The translations under genes and the position numbers were made by a program. The notes under the pieces are model-generated. The model was not told where the DNA came from. It searched no databases and worked only from the letters and a program-made list of their open reading frames with translations. Of a DNA stretch of 64,000 nucleotides, positions 51,255 to 58,855 are shown piece after piece (the stretch's first letter is position 1; each line of letters begins with the position of its first letter). This stretch comes from Solirubrobacter sp963736505 (GTDB lineage Bacteria; Actinomycetota; Thermoleophilia; Solirubrobacterales; Solirubrobacteraceae), in assembly GCA_963736505.1 (NCBI GenBank), contig CAVTOZ010000001.1:558001-622000 (forward strand). The letters are read 5' to 3'.

Positions 51255-52211
51255 ATGGCAAGCATGACTTCGAGACTTGGACTCGGTTGCATGGGCATGT
51301 CGGACCTCTACGGGCGGGCCGATCGCAGCGAGAGCATCGCCACCATCCACGCCGCGCTCGACGCGGGCATCGTCCTGCTCGACACCGGCGACTTCTACGG
51401 CATGGGCCACAACGAGCTGCTGATCCGTGAGGCGCTCGAAGGCCGCGACCGCTCCCAGGTGCGCATCAGCGTCAAGTTCGGCGGGCTGCGCGACCCGGAC
51501 GGCGGCTGGAACGGCTACGACGCCCGTCCCGCGGCGGTGAAGAACTTCCTCGCGTACACGCTGCGGCGCCTCGGCACCGACTACGTCGACGTCTACCGGC
51601 CGTCGCGCCTGGACCCGAACGTGCCGATCGAGGAGACGGTCGGCGCGATCGCCGAGATGGTGCAGGCGGGCCACGTGCGCTCGATCGGCCTGTCGGAGGT
51701 CGGCCCGGAGACGATCCGCCGCGCCGCCGCGGTGCACCCGATCGGCGACCTGCAGATCGAGTACTCGCTGCTGTCGCGCGCGATCGAGGACGACGTGCTG
51801 CCCACGTGCCGCGAGCTCGGCATCGGCATCACCGCCTACGGCGTGCTCTCGCGCGGCCTGCTGAGCGGCCACTGGGACGCGTCGCGCGACGTCAGCCGCG
51901 ACTTCCGCGGCATGAGCCCGCGCTTCCAGGGCGAGAACCTCGCGCACAACCTGGCGCTGGTCGACGCGCTGCGCGAGGTCGCCGGCGAGCAGGGCGCGAC
52001 CGTCGCCCAGGCCGCGATCGCCTGGGTCCTCAGCCGCGGCGACGACATCGTCCCGCTGATCGGCGCGCGCCGCCGCGACCGCCTGCAGGAGGCGCTCGGC
52101 GCGTTGGACGTGGTCGTCGACCCCACCCGGATCGAGGCCGCGGTCCCGGCCGGAGCGGCCGCCGGAGCGCGCTATCCGGCGGCGCAGATGGGCAGCCTCG
52201 GCGCCGCCTAG
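51255..52211 (+). CDS. Aldo/keto reductase
   Basis: A 318-residue AKR. Motifs include LLDTGDFYGMGHNELLIREAL (Asp and Tyr, about 40-60), KFGGLRDPDGGW (Lys) and DYVDVYRPSRLDPNVPIEETV, where the usual catalytic His of the YxxH region is replaced by a RPSRL segment, so its chemistry may be altered. C-terminal VPLIGARRRDRLQEAL is the NADP pocket. ATG at 51255 or 51264. Divergent from the LysR gene. A separate copy lies at 45518. Confidence 0.88.
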   Translation: MASMTSRLGLGCMGMSDLYGRADRSESIATIHAALDAGIVLLDTGDFYGMGHNELLIREALEGRDRSQVRISVKFGGLRDPDGGWNGYDARPAAVKNFLAYTLRRLGTDYVDVYRPSRLDPNVPIEETVGAIAEMVQAGHVRSIGLSEVGPETIRRAAAVHPIGDLQIEYSLLSRAIEDDVLPTCRELGIGITAYGVLSRGLLSGHWDASRDVSRDFRGMSPRFQGENLAHNLALVDALREVAGEQGATVAQAAIAWVLSRGDDIVPLIGARRRDRLQEALGALDVVVDPTRIEAAVPAGAAAGARYPAAQMGSLGAA

Positions 52212-52214
52212 AGG

Positions 52215-52220
52215 TATCGT
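52215..52220 (+). promoter_or_regulatory. -10 box upstream of the 113-aa gene
   Basis: TATCGT ends 8 nt before GTG 52229, another leaderless arrangement. Confidence 0.45.
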
Positions 52221-52228
52221 GGTTCGGC

Positions 52229-52570
52229 GTGAGCGGACTCTCGCGCCTCTTCGGCGCCCGGCGCCATTCCACGCCGCCGCCGACCGACGAGGAGGTCGCC
52301 GCCGTCGACGTGCCGCGGATGCTCGGCGTCGCCCGCGAGCGCGGCGACGAGCGGCCCGACAACGAGATCGCGGCGGCGCTGCTGCTGGGCGCCGATCTCA
52401 CGGCGCAGCGCCACCCTGACGCCGACCTGCGCCGGCGCGCCGCGGCGGCCTCGGCCGCCACGCGCGACTGGCTCGTCGCGCGCGTCGGCGAGGAGGAGGC
52501 CGCGCGCCTGCTCTCGACCTCGCACGGCCCGGTGGACGAGGACGGCCGCACCGCGCGCGACCCGCGCTGA
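52229..52570 (+). CDS. Hypothetical 113-aa acidic/helical protein
   Basis: A GTG-started frame of 113 residues with an Arg-rich head (SRLFGARRHSTPPPTDEE) and an amphipathic helical body (EIAAALLLGADLTAQRHPDADLRRRAAAASAATRDWLVARVG). No signal peptide or metal motif. I do not recognise the family. A promoter box and GC-rich third positions support coding. It ends directly against the convergent VOC gene with no spacer. Confidence 0.55.
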   Translation: MSGLSRLFGARRHSTPPPTDEEVAAVDVPRMLGVARERGDERPDNEIAAALLLGADLTAQRHPDADLRRRAAAASAATRDWLVARVGEEEAARLLSTSHGPVDEDGRTARDPR

Positions 52571-52942
52571 CTACTCGGGCCGGTGGCAGACCGCCTCGAT
52601 GTTGTGGCCGTCGGGGTCGAGCACGTAGGCGCCGTAGTAGCCCGGGTGGTAGATCTCGCGCACGCCCGGCGCGCCGTTGTCCGTCCCGCCCGCCGCCAGC
52701 GCGGCGGCGTGGAACGCGTCGACGATCGCACGCCGCTCGGCGGCGAACGCGATGTGCAGCCGCCCGCGCACGGGCTCCCCGCGCGCCTCGATCCAGAAGA
52801 ACGGCATCCCGTCCTTGCCGAAGCCGCCGGCCTGCGCGACCGGCTCCATCAGCAGCGACAGGCCGAGCGGCGCGAGCGCGTCGCTGTAGAACGCCTTGCT
52901 GCGCTCGTAGTCGCTGACACCGAAACCGACGTGGTCGAGCAA
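52571..52942 (-). CDS. VOC (glyoxalase/bleomycin-resistance) family protein
   Basis: A 123-residue protein with paired beta-alpha-beta-beta-beta modules: LDHVGFGVSDYERSKAFYSDAL (metal His at the start) and VLDPDGHNIEAVCH (Glu/His at the end). Members include glyoxalase I, dioxygenases and antibiotic-binding proteins; which type this is cannot be told. The best start is TTG at 52942, preceded by GGAGGACACA. It lies downstream of the PolX-like gene on the same strand. Confidence 0.85.
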   Translation of the reverse strand: MLDHVGFGVSDYERSKAFYSDALAPLGLSLLMEPVAQAGGFGKDGMPFFWIEARGEPVRGRLHIAFAAERRAIVDAFHAAALAAGGTDNGAPGVREIYHPGYYGAYVLDPDGHNIEAVCHRPE

Positions 52943-52953
52943 TGTGTCCTCCT

Positions 52954-54549
52954 TCAAGCCGCGGGTCCCGCGTTGACGACGTCCGCGCGCGTCGCGCCTC
53001 CGCGTCGCGCGGTGTGGACTGAGAGCGCCATGTTGGCAAGGCCGCGCACGGAGTGCGCGTCGGTCGAGCACACGATCCGCACGCCCGCGCGCAGCGCCTC
53101 GCGGACGTGCTCGCCGCTGAGGTCGAGCCGGGCGGGGAGGCCGTTGACCTCGAGCGCGACGCCGTGCTCGCGCGCGACCTCGAACACGCGCTCGAGGTCG
53201 AGCGCGTTCTCCGGCCGGCGGCCGATCAGCCGGCCCAGCGGATGGCTGAGGCAGCGCACGGCGGGATGGCGCAGCGCCTCCTCCACCCGCCGCGTCATCT
53301 CGGCGCGCGGCATCCGCTGCCCGCCGTGCACGCTGGCCTGGACCCAGTCGAGCTCGGCGAGGACGTCGTCCGGGAGGTCGAGCCGCCCGTCGGGCAGGAT
53401 GTCGCACTCGATCCCGCGCAGGATGCGAAACGGGGCCAGGCGCTCGTTCGCGGCGGCGATCTCCTCGGCCTGGCGGCGGACGTCGTCGGGCGTGAGGCCG
53501 CGCACCGCGCCGACGGCCGGCGTGTGGTCGCAGATCGCGACGTAGTCGTAGCCGCGCTCGCGCGCGGCGCGGGCCATCTCCTCGACGCTGAACCTGCCGT
53601 CGGACCAGGTCGTGTGGCAGTGCAGGTCGCCGCGGATGTCGTCGAGGCCGACGAGCTCGGGCGGGTCGCCGCGCAGCGGCCGTTCGCGCAGCTCCGGCGG
53701 GACCCACGGCACGCCGAGCGCCTCGTAGACGCCGGCCTCGGTCGGCGCGTCGGGCAGCGGCTCGAGCGCCGCGACGTACGCCTCCGAGCCGGTGGCGCGC
53801 ACGAGCTCGGTGCCGAAGCGCTCGGGCGCCGCGACGACCAGGTCGACCGGCACGCCCTCGATCGTCAGCCCGCGGGTCCGCGGGCCGCGCCGCTCGATCA
53901 CCGCGACGATCTGCGGCAGCGCTTCGAAGCGGGCGACGACGGGCGCCGGATCGGCGGCCGCGCAGACCACCGCGAGCTGCTCGCACGAGTCGCGCCAGCG
54001 GCGCGCGTCGCCCGCCGCCTCGCCGTCCAGCGCGCTCGCGATGGCGGCGACGAGCGCGCGGGCCTGGTCGAGCAGCAGCGCCGGCTGCGCCGGCGCCGGG
54101 GTCTCGCGCGCGAGCGCCTCGATCACGCGCGCCTCGAGCTTCGGCCCGACGCCGGGCAGCGTCCGCAGCCGTCCGGCCGCCACCGCGGCGCGGAACTCGT
54201 CCGGCGTGCGCGCGCCGAGCGAACGCGCGAGCTCGAGCGACCGCTTGGTCGTCAGGCCGAGGAAGCGGCCGAGGCCGACGAGCCCGGGCACGAGCTCGTC
54301 CTCGAGCTCGCGCAGCTCGGCGATCTCCCCGGTCTCCACGAGCTCGCGCAGCCGCGCCTCGATCCCGGACCCGATGCCGCGCAGCTGCCTGACGCGGCCG
54401 GAGCGCACAAGCCCCTCGATCGGCACCGGCGCGGCCCGGACGGTCTCGGCCGCGCGGCGGTAGGCACGAGGCTGGTACGGGTTCGACTCGGCCAGCTCGA
54501 GCAGCGTCGCGAACGCGTCGAGGCGGTCGGCGATCCACGCGTTGTCCAC
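52954..54549 (-). CDS. PolX-like protein: helix-hairpin-helix plus PHP, degenerate polymerase site
   Basis: A 531-residue relative of bacterial family X DNA polymerase. The N-terminal 8-kDa and helix-hairpin-helix domains are recognisable (IRGIGSGIEARLRELVETG, LPGVGPKLEARVIEAL). In the palm the usual GSxRRG...GDLD catalytic aspartates are replaced by a region without them (ARRWRDSCEQLAVVCAAADP). The C-terminal PHP domain is intact (DLHCHTTWSDG, ICDHTP, GIECDI, STDAHS), so phosphoesterase or 3'-5' exonuclease activity is more likely than polymerisation. GTG start 54549; an earlier in-frame GTG exists. Divergent from the LigD-like fusion gene. Confidence 0.87.
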   Translation of the reverse strand: MDNAWIADRLDAFATLLELAESNPYQPRAYRRAAETVRAAPVPIEGLVRSGRVRQLRGIGSGIEARLRELVETGEIAELRELEDELVPGLVGLGRFLGLTTKRSLELARSLGARTPDEFRAAVAAGRLRTLPGVGPKLEARVIEALARETPAPAQPALLLDQARALVAAIASALDGEAAGDARRWRDSCEQLAVVCAAADPAPVVARFEALPQIVAVIERRGPRTRGLTIEGVPVDLVVAAPERFGTELVRATGSEAYVAALEPLPDAPTEAGVYEALGVPWVPPELRERPLRGDPPELVGLDDIRGDLHCHTTWSDGRFSVEEMARAARERGYDYVAICDHTPAVGAVRGLTPDDVRRQAEEIAAANERLAPFRILRGIECDILPDGRLDLPDDVLAELDWVQASVHGGQRMPRAEMTRRVEEALRHPAVRCLSHPLGRLIGRRPENALDLERVFEVAREHGVALEVNGLPARLDLSGEHVREALRAGVRIVCSTDAHSVRGLANMALSVHTARRGGATRADVVNAGPAA

Positions 54550-54563
54550 GCCCACAGTCTGGC

Positions 54564-54569
54564 TACGCT
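54564..54569 (+). promoter_or_regulatory. -10 box of the leaderless LigD-like fusion gene
   Basis: TACGCT ends 6 nt before ATG 54576; no Shine-Dalgarno. It lies only 15 bp from the divergent PolX start, so the two promoters overlap. Confidence 0.6.
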
Positions 54570-54575
54570 CGGGCG

Positions 54576-55271
54576 ATGGCCTCACGAGTGGCGGTGCGCG
54601 CGACGGCCGGCGGCGAGATCGAGGCGGACGCCGTGGCCGCCAAGGCCCGCGCCCTGGGCGTCATGGGCTGGGTGCGGCCGACCGGCGAGATCCACGCCGA
54701 GGGTGGGCCCGAGGCGGTGGAGGAGTTGCTGGCGTTCCTCGCGGACGCGGCGCCGGGAGAGCGCGTGCGCGTCGAAGGGCACGAGCAGTTCGCCGTCCGC
54801 GGGGTGAGCGCCGGCGTGTTCGTCGTCCAGGAGCACCAGGCGACCGCCCACCACTACGACGTGCGCCTGGAGGTCGAGGGCGTCATGCGCTCGTGGGCGG
54901 TGCCCAAGGGCCCGTCGCTCGATCCCGCGACGAAGCGCCTCGCCGTGGAGGTCGACGACCACGGGATGGACCACAACGACTTCGAGGGAGCGCTCGGCGG
55001 CGGCGGCGTGATCGTCTGGGACCGCGGCACCTACGAGCAGGGCGGCCGCGTCGCCTGGCCCGAGGCGCTCGAGCGCGGCCACGCCGTCTTCGTCCTGCAC
55101 GGTGAGAAGCTGCGCGGCGGCTTCGCCCTCCAGCGCACGGGCGGCGGCGCGAAGCCGCAGTGGCTGCTGATAAAGCGCCGCGACGACGAGGCGCGCCCCG
55201 GCTCGGACATCGCGGCCGAGCGGCCCGAGTCGGTCGTCAGCGGCCGTACGCTCGCGGAGCTGCTCGACTGA
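54576..55271 (+). CDS. Acylphosphatase-like domain fused to LigD 3'-phosphoesterase domain
   Basis: A 231-residue fusion. Residues about 3-75 look like an acylphosphatase fold (ALGVMGWVRPTGEIHAEGGPEAVEELLAFL) but lack the usual catalytic VQGVGFR loop (AVRATAGGEIEAD here), so that part is probably inactive. Residues about 80-200 match the 3'-phosphoesterase domain of bacterial LigD (FVVQEHQATAHHYDVRLEVEG, WAVPKGPSLDP, DDHGMDHNDFEG, VIVWDRGTYE), which trims 3' ends in double-strand break repair. The phosphoesterase core appears intact. Ligase and polymerase domains are absent. Divergent from the PHP/PolX-like gene, a likely shared DNA-end-repair theme. Confidence 0.82.
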   Translation: MASRVAVRATAGGEIEADAVAAKARALGVMGWVRPTGEIHAEGGPEAVEELLAFLADAAPGERVRVEGHEQFAVRGVSAGVFVVQEHQATAHHYDVRLEVEGVMRSWAVPKGPSLDPATKRLAVEVDDHGMDHNDFEGALGGGGVIVWDRGTYEQGGRVAWPEALERGHAVFVLHGEKLRGGFALQRTGGGAKPQWLLIKRRDDEARPGSDIAAERPESVVSGRTLAELLD

Positions 55272-55273
55272 CT

Positions 55274-55511
55274 TCAGAGCGGGTCGATGCTTTCGATCGC
55301 CTCCGGGATCTCGGTCGGGAAGTAGCCGCCAGGCGACCCTGGCAGGGCCGTTGACCGGCTCGAAGCTGCCGTCGGGGGCGAGCCGGACGACGTGCTCGTC
55401 GGTGACCTCCGGGCACGAGGTGCCGCAGACGTCGTCCTCGACGTCGGCGATCGTCACCAGGACGTGCGGACCCGCGGTCTGCTGACGCGCGGCGGGCGGC
55501 CGCCCATCACA
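55274..55511 (-). pseudogene. Remnant of a C-terminal coding fragment
   Basis: On the minus strand a gene-like frame (QQTAGPHVLVTIADVEDD then CGTSCPEVTDEHVVRLAPDG) is in the 258-bp gap between the LigD-like and FadR genes. After a one-base shift near 55345 it continues PGSPGGYFPTEIPEAIESID and stops. It has no start and no full fold I know. Upstream it is cut off by the FadR gene. It is probably a decayed gene end. Confidence 0.4.
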
Positions 55512-55529
55512 CGCGACGCCGGCGGCGCC

Positions 55530-56261
55530 TCAGCGGCGCGCTCGCACCATCGCCAGCACGTCACGCAGGTAGAGCAGGTGATCCTCCATGGCGCGCTGTG
55601 CGCGCGCCGGGTCGCCCTTCTCGATCGCCGCGATCAGCTCCTCGTGCTGATCGACGATCGCGGAGTGGACGAGCGCGCCGTCCAGGAGCTCGCGAAGCTG
55701 CGGCTGCAGCACGTCGAAGACCCAATCGGTGAGCGCCTCCATCATGCGGTTGCCCCCCGCAGACGCGATCGTGCGGTGCAGCTCGCGGTCGGTCGCCCCA
55801 AGCGCCTCCTCGTCGTCCGGGCCGGCGGCGCGCTCGGCGCGCACAGACTCGCGCAGTCGCTCGACTGTCGCGCGGTCCGACTGGTAGGCGGCGGCCGCGG
55901 CGAGCGGACCCTCGAGCATCAGGCGCGCGTCGAGCAGCTCCTCGATCGAGACCGCGCCGGTCTCGAGCATCATCGCGATCGAGTCGCTGAGGCTCCGGCT
56001 TATGCCCTTCGCCGCCGTGTGGGCGACGAAGATCCCGCCGCCAGGACCCTTGGTCGCGCGGATCAGGTTGCCGCCTGCGAGCACCTTCAACGCCTCGCGC
56101 AGCGTCGGCCGGCTCACGCCGAAGGTCGCCGCGAGGTCCTCCTCGCGCCCGAGGAACGTCCCCGGCGCGAGCCCTTGGCGCTGGATGTGGTGCTGGATCT
56201 GCGCCGCGACCTGCTCGCTCGCGCCGCGGATCGCCTGCGGGCGCAGCCGCCCTGCGTTCAC
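55530..56261 (-). CDS. GntR/FadR-family regulator
   Basis: A 243-residue regulator. The N-terminal winged helix is clear (EQVAAQIQHHIQRQGLAPGTFLGREEDLAATFGVSRPTLREALKVL, read in parts, about 14-60), and the C-terminal FCD helical domain (LDARLMLEGPLAAAAAYQSDRATVERLRE ... TDRELHRTIASAGGN) binds metal and organic acids or acyl-CoA. GTG start overlaps the upstream CoA-ligase stop (GTGA). It probably controls the CoA-ligase/Liv cluster. Confidence 0.92.
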   Translation of the reverse strand: MNAGRLRPQAIRGASEQVAAQIQHHIQRQGLAPGTFLGREEDLAATFGVSRPTLREALKVLAGGNLIRATKGPGGGIFVAHTAAKGISRSLSDSIAMMLETGAVSIEELLDARLMLEGPLAAAAAYQSDRATVERLRESVRAERAAGPDDEEALGATDRELHRTIASAGGNRMMEALTDWVFDVLQPQLRELLDGALVHSAIVDQHEELIAAIEKGDPARAQRAMEDHLLYLRDVLAMVRARR

Positions 56262-57454
56262 ACGACCCTCTCGTCGACCACGCGCCGCGCCTTGCCGTCG
56301 GTGCGCGGGAGCACGCCCGCGGCGACGGGCACCACCCGCACGCGCAGGCCGCCGAGCGCGCGTCGCACCTGCTCGTGCAGCGTCCGCGCGGCCGCGCCCT
56401 CCGGCAGCTCGACCTCGAGCTTGATCTCGTCCATCCCGCGCGACGCCGAGTAGAACGTGATCCGGAACTCGCCGGAGCCGTCGACGCCGCGTACGGCCTC
56501 CTCGATCGCCGACGGGTAGACGTTCATCCCGCGGATCACGACCATGTCGTCGGTGCGCCCGACGATCCCGTCGGGGAGCCACGGGTCCGCGTGGCCGGCA
56601 GGACAGCGCAGCGCGCTGCGGACCACGACGTCGCCGGTGCGGTAGCGCAGCACCGGGAAGCCCGTCCGGCGCAGCGGCGTGACGACAAGCTCGCCGCGCT
56701 CGCCCGGCACGACCGGCTCCAGCCGCTCGTCGAGGTACTCGACCACGAAGTCGCGCTCGTCGACGTGCAGGCCGGGGCCGGCGCTGCACGGATACGCGAA
56801 TGGGCCGACCTCGGTGAGCCCGTAGTGGTCGAGGCAGCGCGCGCCGAAGCCCTCGTGGATGCGCTCCCGCGTGCCCGCCAGCGACGCGCCCGGCTCGCCG
56901 CCGCAGAGCACGGTCTGGACCGAGGCGAGCGCGGCCTCCATGCGCTCGTGCAGCGCGACCTCGAGCAGCCGCAGCGCGTAGGTCGGCGTGCACCACAGCA
57001 CCGTGGCCTCGACCTCGGCGATCGTCTGCAGGCGCTGCAGCGACGACATGCTGCCGAGCGGGACGGCGAGCGCGCCGATCCCCGAGAGCCCCTCGCTCGC
57101 GTTCCAGCCGTGCGCGTACGGGCCGAACGAGAACGCCATCGCGACGCGGTCGCCCGGGCCGATACCGGCGGCCCGGAGCGCGTGCACGTAGCGCTCGCGC
57201 CGCCACGCCCAGTCCTCCGCCGTGTCGAGCACCTTCAGCGGCGCGCCGGTGACGCCGCTCGTCTTGAACAGGCGCACGTAGCGGTCGAGCGGGTACGTCA
57301 GGTTCGTCCCGAACGGCGGGTGCGCCGCCTGGTCGTCGAGCAGCTCGCGCTTGGTCAGCGGCGGCAGCGCGGCCGGGTCGGACGCTGCCAGCCGGGCGCG
57401 CTGGAACGGGTTGCGCTCGAGCACGAGGCCGAGCAGATCCTGGAGGCTCTCCAC
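56258..57454 (-). CDS. Phenylacetate-CoA ligase-like AMP-forming enzyme
   Basis: A 398-residue adenylate-forming enzyme of the PaaK type, activating an aryl or alkyl acid to its CoA thioester. Motifs: FKTSGVTGAPLKVLDT (ATP-binding P-loop-like, about 63-78), HYGLTEVGPFAYP (A5, about 203-215), YRTGDVVVRSA (about 280) and PRTDGKARRVVD near the C-terminus (catalytic lysine region). Shorter than PaaK (about 440), and the N-terminus is trimmed. Its acid is unknown; it is coupled to a FadR-type regulator and divergent from a Liv importer. Confidence 0.88.
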   Translation of the reverse strand: MESLQDLLGLVLERNPFQRARLAASDPAALPPLTKRELLDDQAAHPPFGTNLTYPLDRYVRLFKTSGVTGAPLKVLDTAEDWAWRRERYVHALRAAGIGPGDRVAMAFSFGPYAHGWNASEGLSGIGALAVPLGSMSSLQRLQTIAEVEATVLWCTPTYALRLLEVALHERMEAALASVQTVLCGGEPGASLAGTRERIHEGFGARCLDHYGLTEVGPFAYPCSAGPGLHVDERDFVVEYLDERLEPVVPGERGELVVTPLRRTGFPVLRYRTGDVVVRSALRCPAGHADPWLPDGIVGRTDDMVVIRGMNVYPSAIEEAVRGVDGSGEFRITFYSASRGMDEIKLEVELPEGAAARTLHEQVRRALGGLRVRVVPVAAGVLPRTDGKARRVVDERVV

Positions 57455-57500
57455 CAGCCCAGCAGTCTATTTCTCGCCTTCCGGGTGCGGGTCCGCATAT

Positions 57501-57521
57501 GATCTGAACACAAGTCAGATC
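57501..57521. promoter_or_regulatory. Operator-like inverted repeat for the CoA-ligase/Liv region
   Basis: GATCTGA-ACACAAG-TCAGATC: perfect 7-bp arms around 7 nt. A further half-site (TGATCTGG, 57529-57536) lies next to it. It sits centrally between the divergent ligase and Liv binding-protein genes, ideal for the FadR-type regulator. Confidence 0.65.
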
Positions 57522-57550
57522 TTTTAAATGATCTGGAGGAGGAGAGGGCT

Positions 57551-58852
57551 GTGAGAAGGAATGGCCTTGCTGCCGCGGTTGCCCTTGCGCTCGCGGCCTC
57601 GACGGTGATCGCCGCCTGCGGAAGTAGCAACGACGGCAACCAGGCGGCGCAGAGCGGTACCAAGAAGGCGGCTGCCCCCGCCGCCGGGCCCAAGTGCGGC
57701 GCCGGCACCGGCAAGAAGGCCACCGGCGAGCCGATCAAGCTCGGCTCGATCGCGACCAAGCAACCGGGGACCGACTTCACCGACATCCCGAACATGGCCA
57801 AGGCGGTGTTCGACTGCGTCAACGACAACGGCGGGATCAACGGCCGTCCGATCGACTACGTGATCGAGACCGAGCAGACCGACCCAGGCCAGATCGCCTC
57901 GCTCGCCAAGAAGCTGATCGAGACCGAGAAGGTGCTCGGCATCGTCGGCAACACGAGCATCATCGAGTGCGCCGTCAACCACAAGTACTACGAGGACAAG
58001 GGCTTCTACATCATCGACTCGGGGATCGCGCCCGAGTGCTACTCGACGCCCAACAGCGCGGCCGTGAACATGGGCCCGCGCTACAGCGTCGACGGCGCGA
58101 CGCAGTACCTGCTGCGCAGCGGCGTCAAGAAGCTCGTGCTCGACCAGTCCAACGTCCCCGGCACCGGCTACATCGAGGGCGGCTTCCTGCTGATCGCCAA
58201 GGACGCGGGGATCCCGACGGTGTCGCTGAAGGACAACGTGCCGATCCAGGACGCGAACTCGATCGCGCTCAAGCTCGTGCAGGCGGCGGGCAACGACGGC
58301 GGTGTCGTGTTGAACTTCACGCCGCCGGAGGCGCTGAAGATCCTCCAGGCCGCGTCCCAGCAGGGCCTGCAGGACCGCGTGAAGTGGGCCTGCTCGACGC
58401 CGTGCAACACCGACTTCCTCGCGGACGCGCTCGGCTCGGCGTGGAACGACAAGCTCGGCGTCAACGCGGAGCTCAACCTGACCTCCGGCGCCGGCCCGGA
58501 CAGCACCAACTACCGCGCCGTGCAGGCGAAGTACGCGCCGAAGATCGCGCTCGGCAGCTTCAGCCAGATGGGCTACGTCGAGGCCAGCATCGCCGTCAAG
58601 GCGCTGATGGGGATCAAGGGCGACTTCACGGCCGCGACCGTCAACGCCGCGTTCAAGGACGTCAAGGACTTCCAGACCGACATCCTCTGCAAGCCGTGGT
58701 ACTACGGCGACGGGCCGCTGCACATCCCCAACAACACCGACCGCACGACGACGCCGAAGGACGGCAAGATGGTCCAGAAGGAGGACTGCTTCCCGATCTC
58801 CGACATCGACCCCGCGATCAAGCAGGTGCGGGCGCTCGAGGCCGGCCACTGA
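57551..58852 (+). CDS. livK: Liv-type ABC transporter substrate-binding lipoprotein
   Basis: A 433-residue exported binding protein. N-terminal lipoprotein signal (ALALAASTVIAAC, cysteine near residue 23), an Ala/Lys linker, then the periplasmic-binding fold type I with IKLGSIATKQPGTDFTDIPNMAKAVFDCVND, read in parts. Many receptors of this class take branched-chain amino acids, but others bind aromatic or aliphatic acids and urea. Since it neighbours a CoA ligase and FadR-type regulator, an acid substrate is more likely here. GTG start after GGAGGAGGAG. First gene of the importer operon. Confidence 0.9.
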   Translation: MRRNGLAAAVALALAASTVIAACGSSNDGNQAAQSGTKKAAAPAAGPKCGAGTGKKATGEPIKLGSIATKQPGTDFTDIPNMAKAVFDCVNDNGGINGRPIDYVIETEQTDPGQIASLAKKLIETEKVLGIVGNTSIIECAVNHKYYEDKGFYIIDSGIAPECYSTPNSAAVNMGPRYSVDGATQYLLRSGVKKLVLDQSNVPGTGYIEGGFLLIAKDAGIPTVSLKDNVPIQDANSIALKLVQAAGNDGGVVLNFTPPEALKILQAASQQGLQDRVKWACSTPCNTDFLADALGSAWNDKLGVNAELNLTSGAGPDSTNYRAVQAKYAPKIALGSFSQMGYVEASIAVKALMGIKGDFTAATVNAAFKDVKDFQTDILCKPWYYGDGPLHIPNNTDRTTTPKDGKMVQKEDCFPISDIDPAIKQVRALEAGH

Positions 58853-58855
58853 GCG

